Shown: one piece after another, positions 42,134-51,845 of the stretch
Layout: every line of letters starts with the position of its first letter
Position numbering within the stretch: the first letter of the stretch is position 1
From: Candidatus Cloacimonadota bacterium
GTDB taxonomy: Bacteria; Cloacimonadota; Cloacimonadia; Cloacimonadales; Cloacimonadaceae
DNA length: 64,000 bases
Assembly: GCA_023421135.1 (NCBI GenBank)
Contig: JAEZUG010000026.1
Coordinates: 1-64,000, forward strand
Reading direction: 5' to 3'
Translations under genes and position numbers: made by a program
The notes under the pieces: model-generated
Seen by the model: the letters and a program-made list of their open reading frames with translations, nothing else
The model's database searches: none
Told to the model about the DNA's origin: nothing

Positions 42134-43993
42134 TTGGCTTCTGTTCGTTTTGAATACAGTCCACCCACGTCTGGGCAGCACAGCGTTGGACTCTGTGCCG
42201 AATTCACAGGATGGAGAATCATAGACATGCCTTCGGAGAATGGCGTGTACAACATTGAGTTTGATCTCAAACCCGGCCGCTACCTCTATAAATTTGTAGT
42301 TGATGGTTTTTGGATGCCGGATCCTGCCAATCCCTTGGTAGAAGCAGATCCCTTTGGCTCCTTTAATTCCGTGCTGGATTTTGGCATGGCAGAGCCATTC
42401 ACCCAAACTAAGAGGCTGGATGATTTCCCCGTGCCTGCCTGGGTGAAAGAAGGCATTGTCTATCAGATATTCCCGGATCGTTTTTACAATGGTAATCCGC
42501 ACTTGAACCAGGATTTCCAGGAAGACTACTATCAGGGAAGCCTTCAAGCACCTCCAGAAGGACAGTATTTACACCCTAATCAAGAGTATTACCACTTTGT
42601 CTCCGACTGGAACGACTCTAGAACCTTAAGTCAAAGTCCCTGGCTTCCCAAGGGACGACCAGACTGGTGGTCTTTTTATGGCGGTGATCTTCCTGGTGTG
42701 ATCCAAAAGCTGGACTACCTGAAGGATCTTGGGGTTAGCATTATCTACTTCAACCCTCTTTGGCCAGCAAAATCTAATCACAGGTATGATGCTGCTTCCT
42801 ATATAGGAATTGATCCTCATTTGGGCAGTCTTGACGATTTTAAAAGCTTGGTGAACCTGGCTCATGAATACGGTATGAAGATCATCCTGGACGTAGCTTT
42901 TAATCACACTGGAGAGACTTTCTGGGCTTTCCGGGATTGTGTGAAGAAGGGTGCTGATTCGGGGTATTGGAACTGGTACGATTGGAAAAAGTGGCCTTTG
43001 CCAGAGCCTCTGCCCGAAGACTTTAATCCCAAAGACTACTATCAGTGCTGGTGGGGAATCCGGAATATGCCAGATCTGAACTACGATCTTTCCCGTCAAC
43101 ATCCGGAAGAAAACGAAGTTCACGATATTAGATATGCCTCTCCAAATCTAAGCTTGTTGGAGTATCTAAAGGAAGTTTGCCGCTGGTGGCTGATAGAAGC
43201 AGACATAGATGGGTTCCGCCTCGATGTCCCGGATGAAGTGCCTTTCTGGTTCTGGGAGCTGTTCAGGGCTTGGGTGCAAGAGTACAAACCGGATGCCTGG
43301 CTGGTGGGAGAACTGTGGAACAATGCTCAAGCCTGGGTAGGACCCAAATACTTTGACTCCGTAATGAACTATGCCTATTTCAAGGCCCCGGTTCATGACT
43401 ACTTTATCAAAGCCAAGATATCCAAGGATGAGTTCGTTAGACGTAGCTCAGAAGCCTTCGAGATATACCCCGAATCTGCATTGAAAGCCATGATGAACCT
43501 TCTGGGCAGCCATGACACCTGGAGAGTCTGGGAGCTTGATCCCGAAAGAGCCGCCGGAGTAGAACTAGCCTATCTTTTCCAGATGACATATATCGGAGTG
43601 CCTCACATTTATTATGGTGATGAGATTGGCATGAAAGGTGCCGGAGATCCGGACAATCGCAGACCCTTCAATTGGAATTGGGAACAGGATGAACAAGCCG
43701 CCAGAATTCGCCGCTTCCTTAAGAACCTGATCAAACTGCGCAGTGAACATCGCTGCCTGACGGATGGAGGATTCGAGTATCTGGAAGATGACATGCTACT
43801 GCGTTACAAACGCTTTCATGAAACGGGTTCATTGGAGATCCTGATCAATCGAGATCCTGTCTCACTGATTATCAAAGGCCTGACTTATGATGACTTGCAG
43901 AACCGCCTTGTTTTCAGTCATGGAACAACCGAGCGGGTGATCAATGGAACCTGTAGCTTGGGGGCCTTTTCTGCCCTGATACTCAAGAGCTGA
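42134..43993 (+). CDS. GH13 alpha-amylase family protein (cyclomaltodextrinase/neopullulanase-like) with CBM48-like domain
   Basis: A 619-residue cytoplasmic enzyme without signal peptide. Residues about 1-85 form an AMPK-glycogen-binding/CBM48-like beta-sandwich (FTGWRIIDM, GRYLYKFVVDGFWMPDPANP). The GH13 barrel follows with QIFPDRFYNGNP, the nucleophile D364 in GFRLDVPDE, acid/base E393 in LVGELWNN and D461 in LLGSHDTWR. The end is a short beta-domain. It hydrolyses alpha-1,4-glucans or cyclodextrins, consistent with storage glycogen use. It begins with TTG one base after uvrA, implying translational coupling with a repair gene, which is unusual. Confidence 0.9.
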   Translation: MASVRFEYSPPTSGQHSVGLCAEFTGWRIIDMPSENGVYNIEFDLKPGRYLYKFVVDGFWMPDPANPLVEADPFGSFNSVLDFGMAEPFTQTKRLDDFPVPAWVKEGIVYQIFPDRFYNGNPHLNQDFQEDYYQGSLQAPPEGQYLHPNQEYYHFVSDWNDSRTLSQSPWLPKGRPDWWSFYGGDLPGVIQKLDYLKDLGVSIIYFNPLWPAKSNHRYDAASYIGIDPHLGSLDDFKSLVNLAHEYGMKIILDVAFNHTGETFWAFRDCVKKGADSGYWNWYDWKKWPLPEPLPEDFNPKDYYQCWWGIRNMPDLNYDLSRQHPEENEVHDIRYASPNLSLLEYLKEVCRWWLIEADIDGFRLDVPDEVPFWFWELFRAWVQEYKPDAWLVGELWNNAQAWVGPKYFDSVMNYAYFKAPVHDYFIKAKISKDEFVRRSSEAFEIYPESALKAMMNLLGSHDTWRVWELDPERAAGVELAYLFQMTYIGVPHIYYGDEIGMKGAGDPDNRRPFNWNWEQDEQAARIRRFLKNLIKLRSEHRCLTDGGFEYLEDDMLLRYKRFHETGSLEILINRDPVSLIIKGLTYDDLQNRLVFSHGTTERVINGTCSLGAFSALILKS

Positions 43994-44023
43994 CTACTTG
44001 TCTCCCCGTTCCCCTCTCATTCG

Positions 44024-44107
44024 AATCTTTAGCGATCCCTTAGCGATTCTTTAGCGATCCTTTAGCGAAAGCTAAGGAATAGCTTATCCTATAGTAAGTT
44101 ATGATTA
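44024..44107 (+). repeat. Structured intergenic repeat, copy C
   Basis: The best-preserved copy: four 11-base units of TTTAGCGATCC type, the hairpin TTAGC-GAAA-GCTAA, then GGAATAGCTTATCCTATAGT and AAGTTATG. It lies between convergent genes (amylase and LpxL-like). Confidence 0.85.
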
Positions 44108-44275
44108 CTTGGTGGAATGAGAGACTTGGCTGAGAGATATCTGCATTCATCCCATGATCATAAAGACTGGAGAAAGACTTCTGTTGTTATGGAATGCTTA
44201 GGTCTGATTATGTTCCCTGAGGATAGGAAGAACTACTTTATGTATGTAAGATTATCTTATTGTAATACAGGGAGA

Positions 44276-45166
44276 TCACTTGAACATATCATAAGCGCTC
44301 TTCCAGCGTTTATGCACCCAGAACCACTGCTCCGGATTTGCTCTGATGTAACGCTCCAGAACCTGATCCAGCTCACTCAGGATTAGCTGGTAGTTCTCAT
44401 CTTTATCTTCAAGCTCAGGATGATAGATCATCTTCTCAAAACAGAAGTTCGTGCGTTCATCGTCGGTGCGATGTGAGAAGCCCGGAACAATTGGAATTTT
44501 GTAGCGCAGAGAAAGCTTTGCCACACCCAACCAATGGGAGGCTGGATAACCCATGAAATTGAAGATCAACCCATGTTTCCCGGCATTCTGATCTGCCAGG
44601 ATAGCCACCATCTCGTTCTTCTTCAGGGTTTCCAGGATATCACGTAAGCCCTTACGCATGTCTATAATGCCTACTCCTTCACTGCTTCTGATAGCATCGG
44701 TGTAACTATTGAACAGACGGTTTCTTTGTTTCTTGGTTATGACCGCTACAGGAATGCCAAACAGCGGGAAGACTCTGGCTGCCTCCCAGTTACCATAATG
44801 TGCAGTCCCCAGGATAACTCCTCTGCCCAGGGCAAAGGCTTCATCACAGTTCTCTCTTCCGGTTGTGAAGCTTCTGGCATACATCTCCTTAGCGGAGAGC
44901 AGATACTCCTCGGCTGCGTTCAGAGCCATCATGCGGTAGTGTTTGCGCAGGACTGCGTGTCTTTGGACTTTGTCCAGCTCGGGCATGGCTTTCTCCAATT
45001 GGATCAATGCCACTTCTTTGCGAATTCCTATCCGGTAACCAATCAGGTCAAAGAGCCCGCAAAGGATTTCCTTGGCCCGGGGGTAGGGAAGAGCTTTCAG
45101 CACCCCAATGGCTCCTCTGAAAGCGATGTATTCCAGCCTGTTCTGGATCTTTCGGGAGAGTTTCAT
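44276..45166 (-). CDS. LpxL/HtrB-like lipid A acyltransferase
   Basis: A 296-residue inner-membrane-associated acyltransferase. The family HX4D/E motif is in GTAHYGNWEAARVF near residue 115; the second motif around ILADQNAGKHGLIFNFMGYPAS follows. The family transfers a secondary acyl chain to Kdo-lipid A or lipid IVA, implying an outer membrane with lipopolysaccharide. ATG at 45166 forms an ATGA overlap with the upstream aldo/keto reductase stop, so the 20-residue longer form is rejected. Confidence 0.88.
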   Translation of the reverse strand: MKLSRKIQNRLEYIAFRGAIGVLKALPYPRAKEILCGLFDLIGYRIGIRKEVALIQLEKAMPELDKVQRHAVLRKHYRMMALNAAEEYLLSAKEMYARSFTTGRENCDEAFALGRGVILGTAHYGNWEAARVFPLFGIPVAVITKKQRNRLFNSYTDAIRSSEGVGIIDMRKGLRDILETLKKNEMVAILADQNAGKHGLIFNFMGYPASHWLGVAKLSLRYKIPIVPGFSHRTDDERTNFCFEKMIYHPELEDKDENYQLILSELDQVLERYIRANPEQWFWVHKRWKSAYDMFK

Positions 45167-46293
45167 TGACCCAGGAGATCTCGCACCTTGTTCAGTTCGG
45201 CAGGTATATTGATCTGTTGGGGACATTTACTGAGGCAAGCTCCACAGTTGGTACAGTTTCCGGCTCGGGCAGACTCCGGTATAAAGAGAGTATATTCCTT
45301 TTGCGCTCTGTCTGCACTATTGAACATCATGGCCTCATTATACATCCCAAAACAGTCAGGAATTGCCACGCCACTGGGACAAGGCATACAGTAACGGCAC
45401 TCGCTGCAAAGAACAGCGATACGCTTCAGATAGGCTCTGCGCACTTTCATATAGAGTTTGTGATCTTCAGGACTCAAGCTATTGGAACTAGCTGCATCGC
45501 AGTAGGCTAGGTTTTGTATCAATTGCTCCAAATCGGACATGCCAGAGAGGATTGTGGAGATGCCTTCGTGATCCCAGACCCATTTTAATGCGTTCTCCGC
45601 CATGCTGATCCCTGGTTTGTGTTTGCTCCAGATTTTACTGATCTCGGGAGGTATGGGATGCACCAGTTTGCCACCTCGCAAGGGTTCCATTGCTATCACA
45701 CCCATAGAGCGTTTCACTGCAAGTTCATAGCCATTTCTTCCAGCTTGATAGGTAGTGTCCAGATAGTTGAATTGAATCTGGCAAAAAGTCCAATCGTAGG
45801 AATCGACTATCTTTTTGAAGGTAGGATAGTTATCGTGGAATGAGAAGCCAATATGCCGGATCTTTCCTTTCTTTTGTGCGTCTTCCAAGAACTTAATTAC
45901 TTTGAGTTTCTTCATTTTGGGCCAGCTTTTACGGTTTAAAGCATGAAGCAGGTAATAATCAATATAGTCTGTATTCAGTTTCTCGAGCTGTTCTTCCAGG
46001 TATCTGTCCATATCCTTGGCTTCTTTGATCAGCCAGCAAGGCTGCTTGGTGGCGAGCAGGATACTCTTCCGCGGATGAGCGGAGAGGAACTTGCCCACCA
46101 AAGGTTCGCTATTACCACCGTGGTAGGGGTATGCTGTATCAAAGTAGTTCACACCATTATCATAGGCATAATTCAGGAGTTCCAGGGAGCGGTCTTCATC
46201 GATTAAACCGTCTGCTGTTACAGGAAAGCGCATGCAACCAAAACCAAGGCTGCTGATCTGATCTTCCGACTTGGGCATTTTACGATACTTCAT
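45163..46293 (-). CDS. Aldo/keto reductase with C-terminal 4Fe-4S domain
   Basis: A 376-residue fusion. Residues 1-270 are an aldo/keto reductase barrel (SSLGFGCMRFP, NYFDTAYPYHGGNSEPLVGKFL with the catalytic Tyr). Residues about 290-376 carry a ferredoxin-like part with CSECRYCMPCPSG and CTNCGACLSKCPQQI, so two 4Fe-4S clusters are possible. This architecture is common in anaerobes. The substrate is unknown. It couples to the LpxL-like gene by ATGA. Confidence 0.88.
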   Translation of the reverse strand: MKYRKMPKSEDQISSLGFGCMRFPVTADGLIDEDRSLELLNYAYDNGVNYFDTAYPYHGGNSEPLVGKFLSAHPRKSILLATKQPCWLIKEAKDMDRYLEEQLEKLNTDYIDYYLLHALNRKSWPKMKKLKVIKFLEDAQKKGKIRHIGFSFHDNYPTFKKIVDSYDWTFCQIQFNYLDTTYQAGRNGYELAVKRSMGVIAMEPLRGGKLVHPIPPEISKIWSKHKPGISMAENALKWVWDHEGISTILSGMSDLEQLIQNLAYCDAASSNSLSPEDHKLYMKVRRAYLKRIAVLCSECRYCMPCPSGVAIPDCFGMYNEAMMFNSADRAQKEYTLFIPESARAGNCTNCGACLSKCPQQINIPAELNKVRDLLGQ

Positions 46294-46299
46294 AGTGTC

Positions 46300-48024
46300 T
46301 TACTCCGTTACTTTCAGGCTTACAGTCTTCACTCTGGCAATTCTGACCTTTTCATTCATCCAGAGGTCAAACCAATTTGGTTCAAGGCTCTGTACAAAAG
46401 CTTTTCGGATATCCTGATAACTGCTCCGGGAAGCTTGTTCCACAGTAAAGCTTCTTACCAAAGGCACTAGGATCAGATCTCCCAACTGGTAGTACTGGGG
46501 AGTTTGTCTCTTTTGAAATGCCATCACAGCTTTGTAATATATATTCGATACATCAAGGTTGTTGAGGCTATCGCCATAGTTTTGATCCGATATACTAAAG
46601 ACCTGCATATTCGGGTCTTGCTCCGGGAGATTGTAGAGGGGTTGGTTTTGATCCAGCCAGATCCGGGCTTGTTGGACGGTGAGCTCTTGTTTTCGGCTAT
46701 TGACGAGGATAGAATTGATCTCATCCCGAACGGTGCTCAGCGCTTTAGGATCGTTGTTCTGTTTCTCCTCCAGATGCACGACAATCCAGGCAGATTGGGT
46801 TGTGGAAAAGAGGGGTTCAAGATAGGAGCCAGCTACTGCACTGGTCATGCTGCGGAGGAATTGCTGTTCCAGCTCGGGATTCTCCAGCCAGGGATCCCCG
46901 GGAAGCATTCTTTCCAGGCGTTTTGGCACGAGATCCATCTCATCACAGGCATTGGAGAAGCCTATGCTGGCAGAGAGCTGTCTCAAATTCTCTGCATTTC
47001 GTCTGGCCTGTGTGATACTGGTCTCACGAGCCTTGATTGGGATGCTTAGCTTGGTGAATTTGACCATGGAACGGGTCATATGTTCCATACGATATAAATC
47101 TATAGAAGCGGGAGTCCGGAGGGGGGCACTGCACTGCCCGGGCTGAAGATCGTTGATCTGGTTCTTCAGTTCTGTGGGTAAATCCGGGATGAAGAGGTAC
47201 CCGGTGTCATAAACGCTCAAGCCTTCTCTGCTGCCCATGCTGCTGCTGATAATAGATTCTAGGCTGCTTCCTTCGCTGAGGTGTTGCACCACGGTGTCTT
47301 GCAGAGCCAAAGTATAGTTCAGATCCGCTTCCGAAACAAGTGCGGGTAGCATGGTATAGGAGAAGCTGTAGTATGGTTCATTGAGATAGTTCTGTAGGTT
47401 AGCATTATAATAGGATTCAATCTCATTGTCTGCTATTCTGATGTTCTGAGCATTGGAATCGAAGACTAACCAATCGATGGAGGCTTTGCCCTTCAATATT
47501 CTGGAGACGTTCTCACGTTCGGTTCTGGTCAGAAACTCGTTATCGATGAGTGCTTCTTTCAGCTTGAGAATTGGAATCACGTTATCAAAGTAATGCTTGC
47601 GAACTGGTCTTAGGTTGCGAGGGCTGTCAAAGTTCAATGACTGAAGGTAGGAGCTTTGATCGAAGGAGCCATTCACCTGAAACCAGGGAGAGTTACGGAT
47701 GTATTCAGGAGGATTGGTGCTGAGGCTATCCAGAACTTCTTCATGGGTAACGCTGATCCTGTATCGGCGGTAGTAGTCCTGAAGTATCACATACTTAGTG
47801 ATGTTCAGCCAAGTCTGCTGCTCCAACAGTCTTTTTTCTTCGAGATCCGGGGGTCTGCCATTCTGGGTATAGAAATTCTCGTAATGGCTCCTGTAGGAAG
47901 CGATATATTCATCGTAGGGGATACGTTTACCATTGACGACGCCCACACTGTCACCAGTTATAGTGCTGCAGGCAGCCAGCAACAGCATAAGGGCCAGGAT
48001 TGCGAGCAAAGCTAGTTTTCTCAT
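46300..48024 (-). CDS. SurA/PrsA-like peptidyl-prolyl isomerase lipoprotein
   Basis: About 574 residues. A lipoprotein signal (LALLAILALMLLLAAC, Cys near residue 19) anchors it to a membrane. The region VVNGKRIPYDEYIASYRSHYE and beyond is the SurA-type N-terminal chaperone domain. A divergent parvulin-like domain is suggested by SVYDTGYLFIPDLPTELKNQINDLQPGQCSAPLRTP near 300. Likely periplasmic folding or outer-membrane protein delivery. ATG at 48024 is preferred over an in-frame ATG at 48051 because the lipoprotein signal then starts at MRKLAL. Confidence 0.8.
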   Translation of the reverse strand: MRKLALLAILALMLLLAACSTITGDSVGVVNGKRIPYDEYIASYRSHYENFYTQNGRPPDLEEKRLLEQQTWLNITKYVILQDYYRRYRISVTHEEVLDSLSTNPPEYIRNSPWFQVNGSFDQSSYLQSLNFDSPRNLRPVRKHYFDNVIPILKLKEALIDNEFLTRTERENVSRILKGKASIDWLVFDSNAQNIRIADNEIESYYNANLQNYLNEPYYSFSYTMLPALVSEADLNYTLALQDTVVQHLSEGSSLESIISSSMGSREGLSVYDTGYLFIPDLPTELKNQINDLQPGQCSAPLRTPASIDLYRMEHMTRSMVKFTKLSIPIKARETSITQARRNAENLRQLSASIGFSNACDEMDLVPKRLERMLPGDPWLENPELEQQFLRSMTSAVAGSYLEPLFSTTQSAWIVVHLEEKQNNDPKALSTVRDEINSILVNSRKQELTVQQARIWLDQNQPLYNLPEQDPNMQVFSISDQNYGDSLNNLDVSNIYYKAVMAFQKRQTPQYYQLGDLILVPLVRSFTVEQASRSSYQDIRKAFVQSLEPNWFDLWMNEKVRIARVKTVSLKVTE

Positions 48025-48053
48025 CTTATGTCCTTTGTTTGTCCAATTCATCT

Positions 48054-50678
48054 TTAAAGCTTGTTTTTTAGTTCTTGTAGGTATTGCCAGGCTTGGTTGG
48101 GGCTGAAATCGTCAAGTTCGAGCTCACGTATCTCTTTGAGCACAGCATTCTCTTCTTCAGCCTTGTCAACCAGTACTTCAAAAAGATCAATCTGTGGACT
48201 CTTCTGGCTTAATCGTTTGCGTATGGAAGCTGTCAGTCCCTGGGGACTGATCTCATGCTCCTCGAGGTTTCTCAATATCTCTTTGGCGCGGCGAATCACT
48301 TTTTCAGGAACGCCTGCCAGCCTTGCTACCTGAATACCATAGCTTTGGTCAGCCCCGCCACGTTCAATCTTCCTGAGAAAGACCATCTGGTCGTTAAACT
48401 CTCTCACTGCTACGTTGTAGTTTCTGATGTCCGGATAGATGTTTTCCAGCTCGGTCAGTTCATGATAATGAGTAGCAAAGAGCGTGAGAGACTTCTTGAA
48501 TTTCTGGATATGCTCTATGATAGACCAAGCCAGGCTCAGTCCATCAAATGTGGAGGTTCCTCTACCTATCTCATCCAGTAGGATAAGTGAGTCGGAAGTG
48601 GCGGAGTGTAGTATATTAGCTGTTTCGATCATCTCCACCAGGAAAGTACTTTGTCCCTGAGCGAGATTGTCTGAGGCTCCCACACGGGTAAAGACACGAT
48701 CAAACACAGGTAGTTGCATGCTGGTTGCAGGCACATAGGAACCTATCTGAGCCATGATCACCAGAAGTCCTACCTGTCTTAGGTAGGTAGATTTACCGGC
48801 CATATTTGGTCCAGTGATTATAGCTATTGAGGTTTCAGGGCTTCTGAGTTCCGTATCATTGGGAATGAACTCATCACTGATGAGCTTTTCTATCACGGGA
48901 TGGCGTCCATCTTGGATGACCAATTGCCGTTCTGCAGTAAAGCATGGTCTGCTATATTTGTACTGCCAAGCTATGAAAGCCAAAGTGGAGTAGAGATCTA
49001 TCTGGGCAAGCTGCTCACCCAGTTCCTGAAGAGCAGGAGTCTGGTTTGCCATCTCCACGCGGAAGTCTCTGAATAGCTCATACTCGAGGTTCTTGATCTT
49101 CTCTTCGGAGCTCAGCACTTTTGCTTCGTATTCTTTGAGTCTGGGAGAGATGTAACGCTCGGCATTGGATAGAGTTTGTTTTGCTATATAGTAATCCGGG
49201 ATCTTGTGCTTGTGTACCGAAGTAACTTCTATGTAATACCCAAACACCCTGTTGTAGCCAACTTTCAGGCTGGGTATCCCGGTCTTGGCTCGTTCATCTT
49301 CTTCTAGCTTGGCTATCCAGGTCTTACCATCGTGGATCAAGCTAAGAAGCTCATCCAAATCCTCATTGTATCCTCTGAGGAAGATACCGCCATCAGAGAT
49401 AGTGAGCGGAGGACTCTCTACAATAGATGCTTCTATCAGGCTGCTCAGAGGTTGAAAGCTCTCCAGAGTCTTTATCCAGGATGCAAAGAACGGACAATCA
49501 AACTGCCTTAAGTGTTTTGCCACTTCAGTTGCAGCACTAAGGAAGCCTCTGAGGGACTGCATCTCGCGAGGATTGATGCGCAAAGAAGATAGCCTGGAGA
49601 CCAGCCTGGAGACGTCGCCCACATTCTTAAGTTGTTGTCTGAGATCCTTCAGGTATGCCGTATTTGAAAGGAAGTACCCGACGTATTCCTGCCGGGTAAC
49701 TATCTCCTCTGTATCGAGCAGGGGGTGCAACAGCCAGTTCTGTAGAAGCCTGGAACCCATCGGTGTCTGGTTTTGATCCAGAACCGCTATCAGGCTGCCG
49801 TGACGGTTACCGTAGCGGATTGAGCGGAGCAGCTCCAGGTTTCTGCGGCTTATCTCGTCCAATTGCATGAATTGAGAGAGGGAGTAGTAAACCAGAGCTG
49901 AAATATGATCCAATGGTATCTTATACAGAGATTGGATATAGGCCAAAGCAGCGCCGGCAGCGGTTGCTCCACAGGTTTTATCGTGAGCACCATAGGCTTC
50001 CAGACTGCTTACTTTGAAGTGCCGTTTCAGAGTAGCTATCGCTTCTCCAGGCTGGAAACTCCAACTATCGAAGATAGTAATTGTGGGGTCATTATCCAGG
50101 CTGAATGAACGTATAAAGGCTTCAGACTGGCTGGAATTAACGATCAGTTCTGCAGGTCTGATACGTGATAGCTCATTAACCAGCTCAGTTTTCTTGAGCT
50201 CAGTGAAGATGAACTCTCCGGTGGAAATATCCAAAGCAGCAAAGCCGATTGTTTTGTCCGGGTCATCATAGTAGAGGGATGCCAGAAATACGTTTGCACT
50301 GTCACTGAGCAATTGATTATCAATTATTGTACCAGGAGTGATAATCTCAGTGACTTCCCTTTTTACTATCCCCACAGCCTTCTTGGGATCTTCCACTTGC
50401 TCACAGATAGCAACTTTCAGACCGGCTTTTACCAGTTTATCCAGATAGTTATCAAGAGCTTGGTAGGGGAAGCCTGCCAGAGGCACTGGTTTCTCTTCGT
50501 TCTTACCTCTGGAAGTGAGAGTGATATTCAATACTTTGGCTGTAGTATAGGCATCCTCAAAAAAGGTTTCGTAGAAATCTCCCATGCGGAAAAGCACCAA
50601 CTTATCGGGATGTACTTGCTTCACCTCGAAGTACTGCTTGAGCATGGGGGTTAGTTTGGGGCTTGTTTCGGGTTTCAC
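48054..50678 (-). CDS. mutS: DNA mismatch repair protein MutS
   Basis: An 874-residue protein of standard length. The N-terminal mismatch-binding domain has FRMGDFYETFFEDA with the Phe-X-Glu motif near residues 33-42. The connector, lever and clamp domains follow, and the ATPase has GPNMAGKSTYLRQVGLLVIMAQIGSYVPA with FLVEMIETANIL and ATHYHELTEL. It starts with GTG one base after the stop of the SPOR protein gene, so the two are tightly coupled. Confidence 0.97.
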   Translation of the reverse strand: MKPETSPKLTPMLKQYFEVKQVHPDKLVLFRMGDFYETFFEDAYTTAKVLNITLTSRGKNEEKPVPLAGFPYQALDNYLDKLVKAGLKVAICEQVEDPKKAVGIVKREVTEIITPGTIIDNQLLSDSANVFLASLYYDDPDKTIGFAALDISTGEFIFTELKKTELVNELSRIRPAELIVNSSQSEAFIRSFSLDNDPTITIFDSWSFQPGEAIATLKRHFKVSSLEAYGAHDKTCGATAAGAALAYIQSLYKIPLDHISALVYYSLSQFMQLDEISRRNLELLRSIRYGNRHGSLIAVLDQNQTPMGSRLLQNWLLHPLLDTEEIVTRQEYVGYFLSNTAYLKDLRQQLKNVGDVSRLVSRLSSLRINPREMQSLRGFLSAATEVAKHLRQFDCPFFASWIKTLESFQPLSSLIEASIVESPPLTISDGGIFLRGYNEDLDELLSLIHDGKTWIAKLEEDERAKTGIPSLKVGYNRVFGYYIEVTSVHKHKIPDYYIAKQTLSNAERYISPRLKEYEAKVLSSEEKIKNLEYELFRDFRVEMANQTPALQELGEQLAQIDLYSTLAFIAWQYKYSRPCFTAERQLVIQDGRHPVIEKLISDEFIPNDTELRSPETSIAIITGPNMAGKSTYLRQVGLLVIMAQIGSYVPATSMQLPVFDRVFTRVGASDNLAQGQSTFLVEMIETANILHSATSDSLILLDEIGRGTSTFDGLSLAWSIIEHIQKFKKSLTLFATHYHELTELENIYPDIRNYNVAVREFNDQMVFLRKIERGGADQSYGIQVARLAGVPEKVIRRAKEILRNLEEHEISPQGLTASIRKRLSQKSPQIDLFEVLVDKAEEENAVLKEIRELELDDFSPNQAWQYLQELKNKL

Positions 50679-50679
50679 T

Positions 50680-51831
50680 TCAATAACGTACTACAAAACA
50701 ATCTATGTTGCTTGAAGCAAGTGTCTGTCGGGCTTGCTCAGACGCAGTTGTGGAATCGAAAGGACCACTCATGACAACCCAGGTTGCTCTTCCTCCCTGC
50801 TGTTCTTCAAAATAGCTGCAAGGCATATTCCGAGCTCTGATCTCATTTGCCCGGGAGATAGCATTTGCCTCAACTGAAAAACGGCCAGCTTGAAGGAAGA
50901 TACCACGATTAGGACGTCCTGATATCCTCAGAGGAGAGTTTTGGATAGCCGGATCGGGCGTGTTTCCTGGTGGATTTGTGACAACCGGAGCAGATGAACT
51001 GGTGGCGGTGCTATCTTCTATCACTGTATATGGATAGAGGAAGCTGATATCAAGGCTGGAGCCAACTCTTGCCCGCATGGCAAATAGACGATCTTCCACC
51101 ATATAGGCTGTCTGAGTAAATTTGTTCATCTCATAAGCCCGCTGATAGGAGTTTAGAGCATCCCTGGTAGAACCGGAGCGTTCCTGAGCGTATCCCAGGC
51201 GATAATAGAAGTACTGTTCATCTGTGGGATAGGAGCTAATGCCTCTGAGACGATTCAAAGTGCTCACGGAATTACTGTGTCGGTTTTGTTGTGATTGAGC
51301 ATCCGCAAGCAAGTAGTAGGCTGGCTCAAAATAGTCACCACTACTGCCTTGCCTGATGTAATTCTCTGCAAAACCAGCAGATTCCTCATACTCTTCGAGC
51401 TGAAAAGCACAGACTGCCTGCCAATAGAGCCTTTCTTGAATATCGGGATGTGTTATCCTGCGCAAGAGGGCTTTGGCGCTGGCAAGGTCATGCTCCAAAA
51501 TCTGGCTCTTTGCAACCTCCAGCATACTCAACTGGCCATGATAGGTAGAAGGATAACGGCTGATATTCTGTTGATGCAGACTAGTGGACTCTGTCATTGC
51601 TGCTTTGAGCATTGCTCCGTAATGGAGAATGAAAGCCCGCTCTTCGTCACTGTTTGCCTGTAATCTGAGAATCTGCTCTGCAACGTTGTCTATCTGACCT
51701 CTACGATACTGATTTGCCAGGTTCGCAAAGTCCCGCCGCAGCTCCACAGCATGTAATGTAAAAGCAGATAGCATTGCAGCCATCAATAAAGCCTTGCCCA
51801 AAATGCCGCAGGAAAGCTTTTCTATACTCAC
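50680..51831 (-). CDS. Exported TPR and SPOR domain protein
   Basis: A 383-residue exported protein. The N-terminus has a signal peptide (LSCGILGKALLMAAMLSAFTLHA). The middle holds tetratricopeptide-like repeats (residues about 35-260). The last 80 residues are a SPOR domain (RGIFLQAGRFSVEANAISRANEIRARN, ATWVVMSGPFDSTTASEQARQTL) that would bind denuded glycan at the division site. Start GTG. The role is probably cell division or envelope assembly. Confidence 0.82.
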   Translation of the reverse strand: MSIEKLSCGILGKALLMAAMLSAFTLHAVELRRDFANLANQYRRGQIDNVAEQILRLQANSDEERAFILHYGAMLKAAMTESTSLHQQNISRYPSTYHGQLSMLEVAKSQILEHDLASAKALLRRITHPDIQERLYWQAVCAFQLEEYEESAGFAENYIRQGSSGDYFEPAYYLLADAQSQQNRHSNSVSTLNRLRGISSYPTDEQYFYYRLGYAQERSGSTRDALNSYQRAYEMNKFTQTAYMVEDRLFAMRARVGSSLDISFLYPYTVIEDSTATSSSAPVVTNPPGNTPDPAIQNSPLRISGRPNRGIFLQAGRFSVEANAISRANEIRARNMPCSYFEEQQGGRATWVVMSGPFDSTTASEQARQTLASSNIDCFVVRY

Positions 51832-51845
51832 TCGCTTCTCTTCTA

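Noticed and set aside
44117..44386. 89-codon plus-strand frame after the amylase gene
   Set aside because: It overlaps the end of the LpxL-like gene, directly follows repeat copy C, has no ribosome-binding site and shows no family features.
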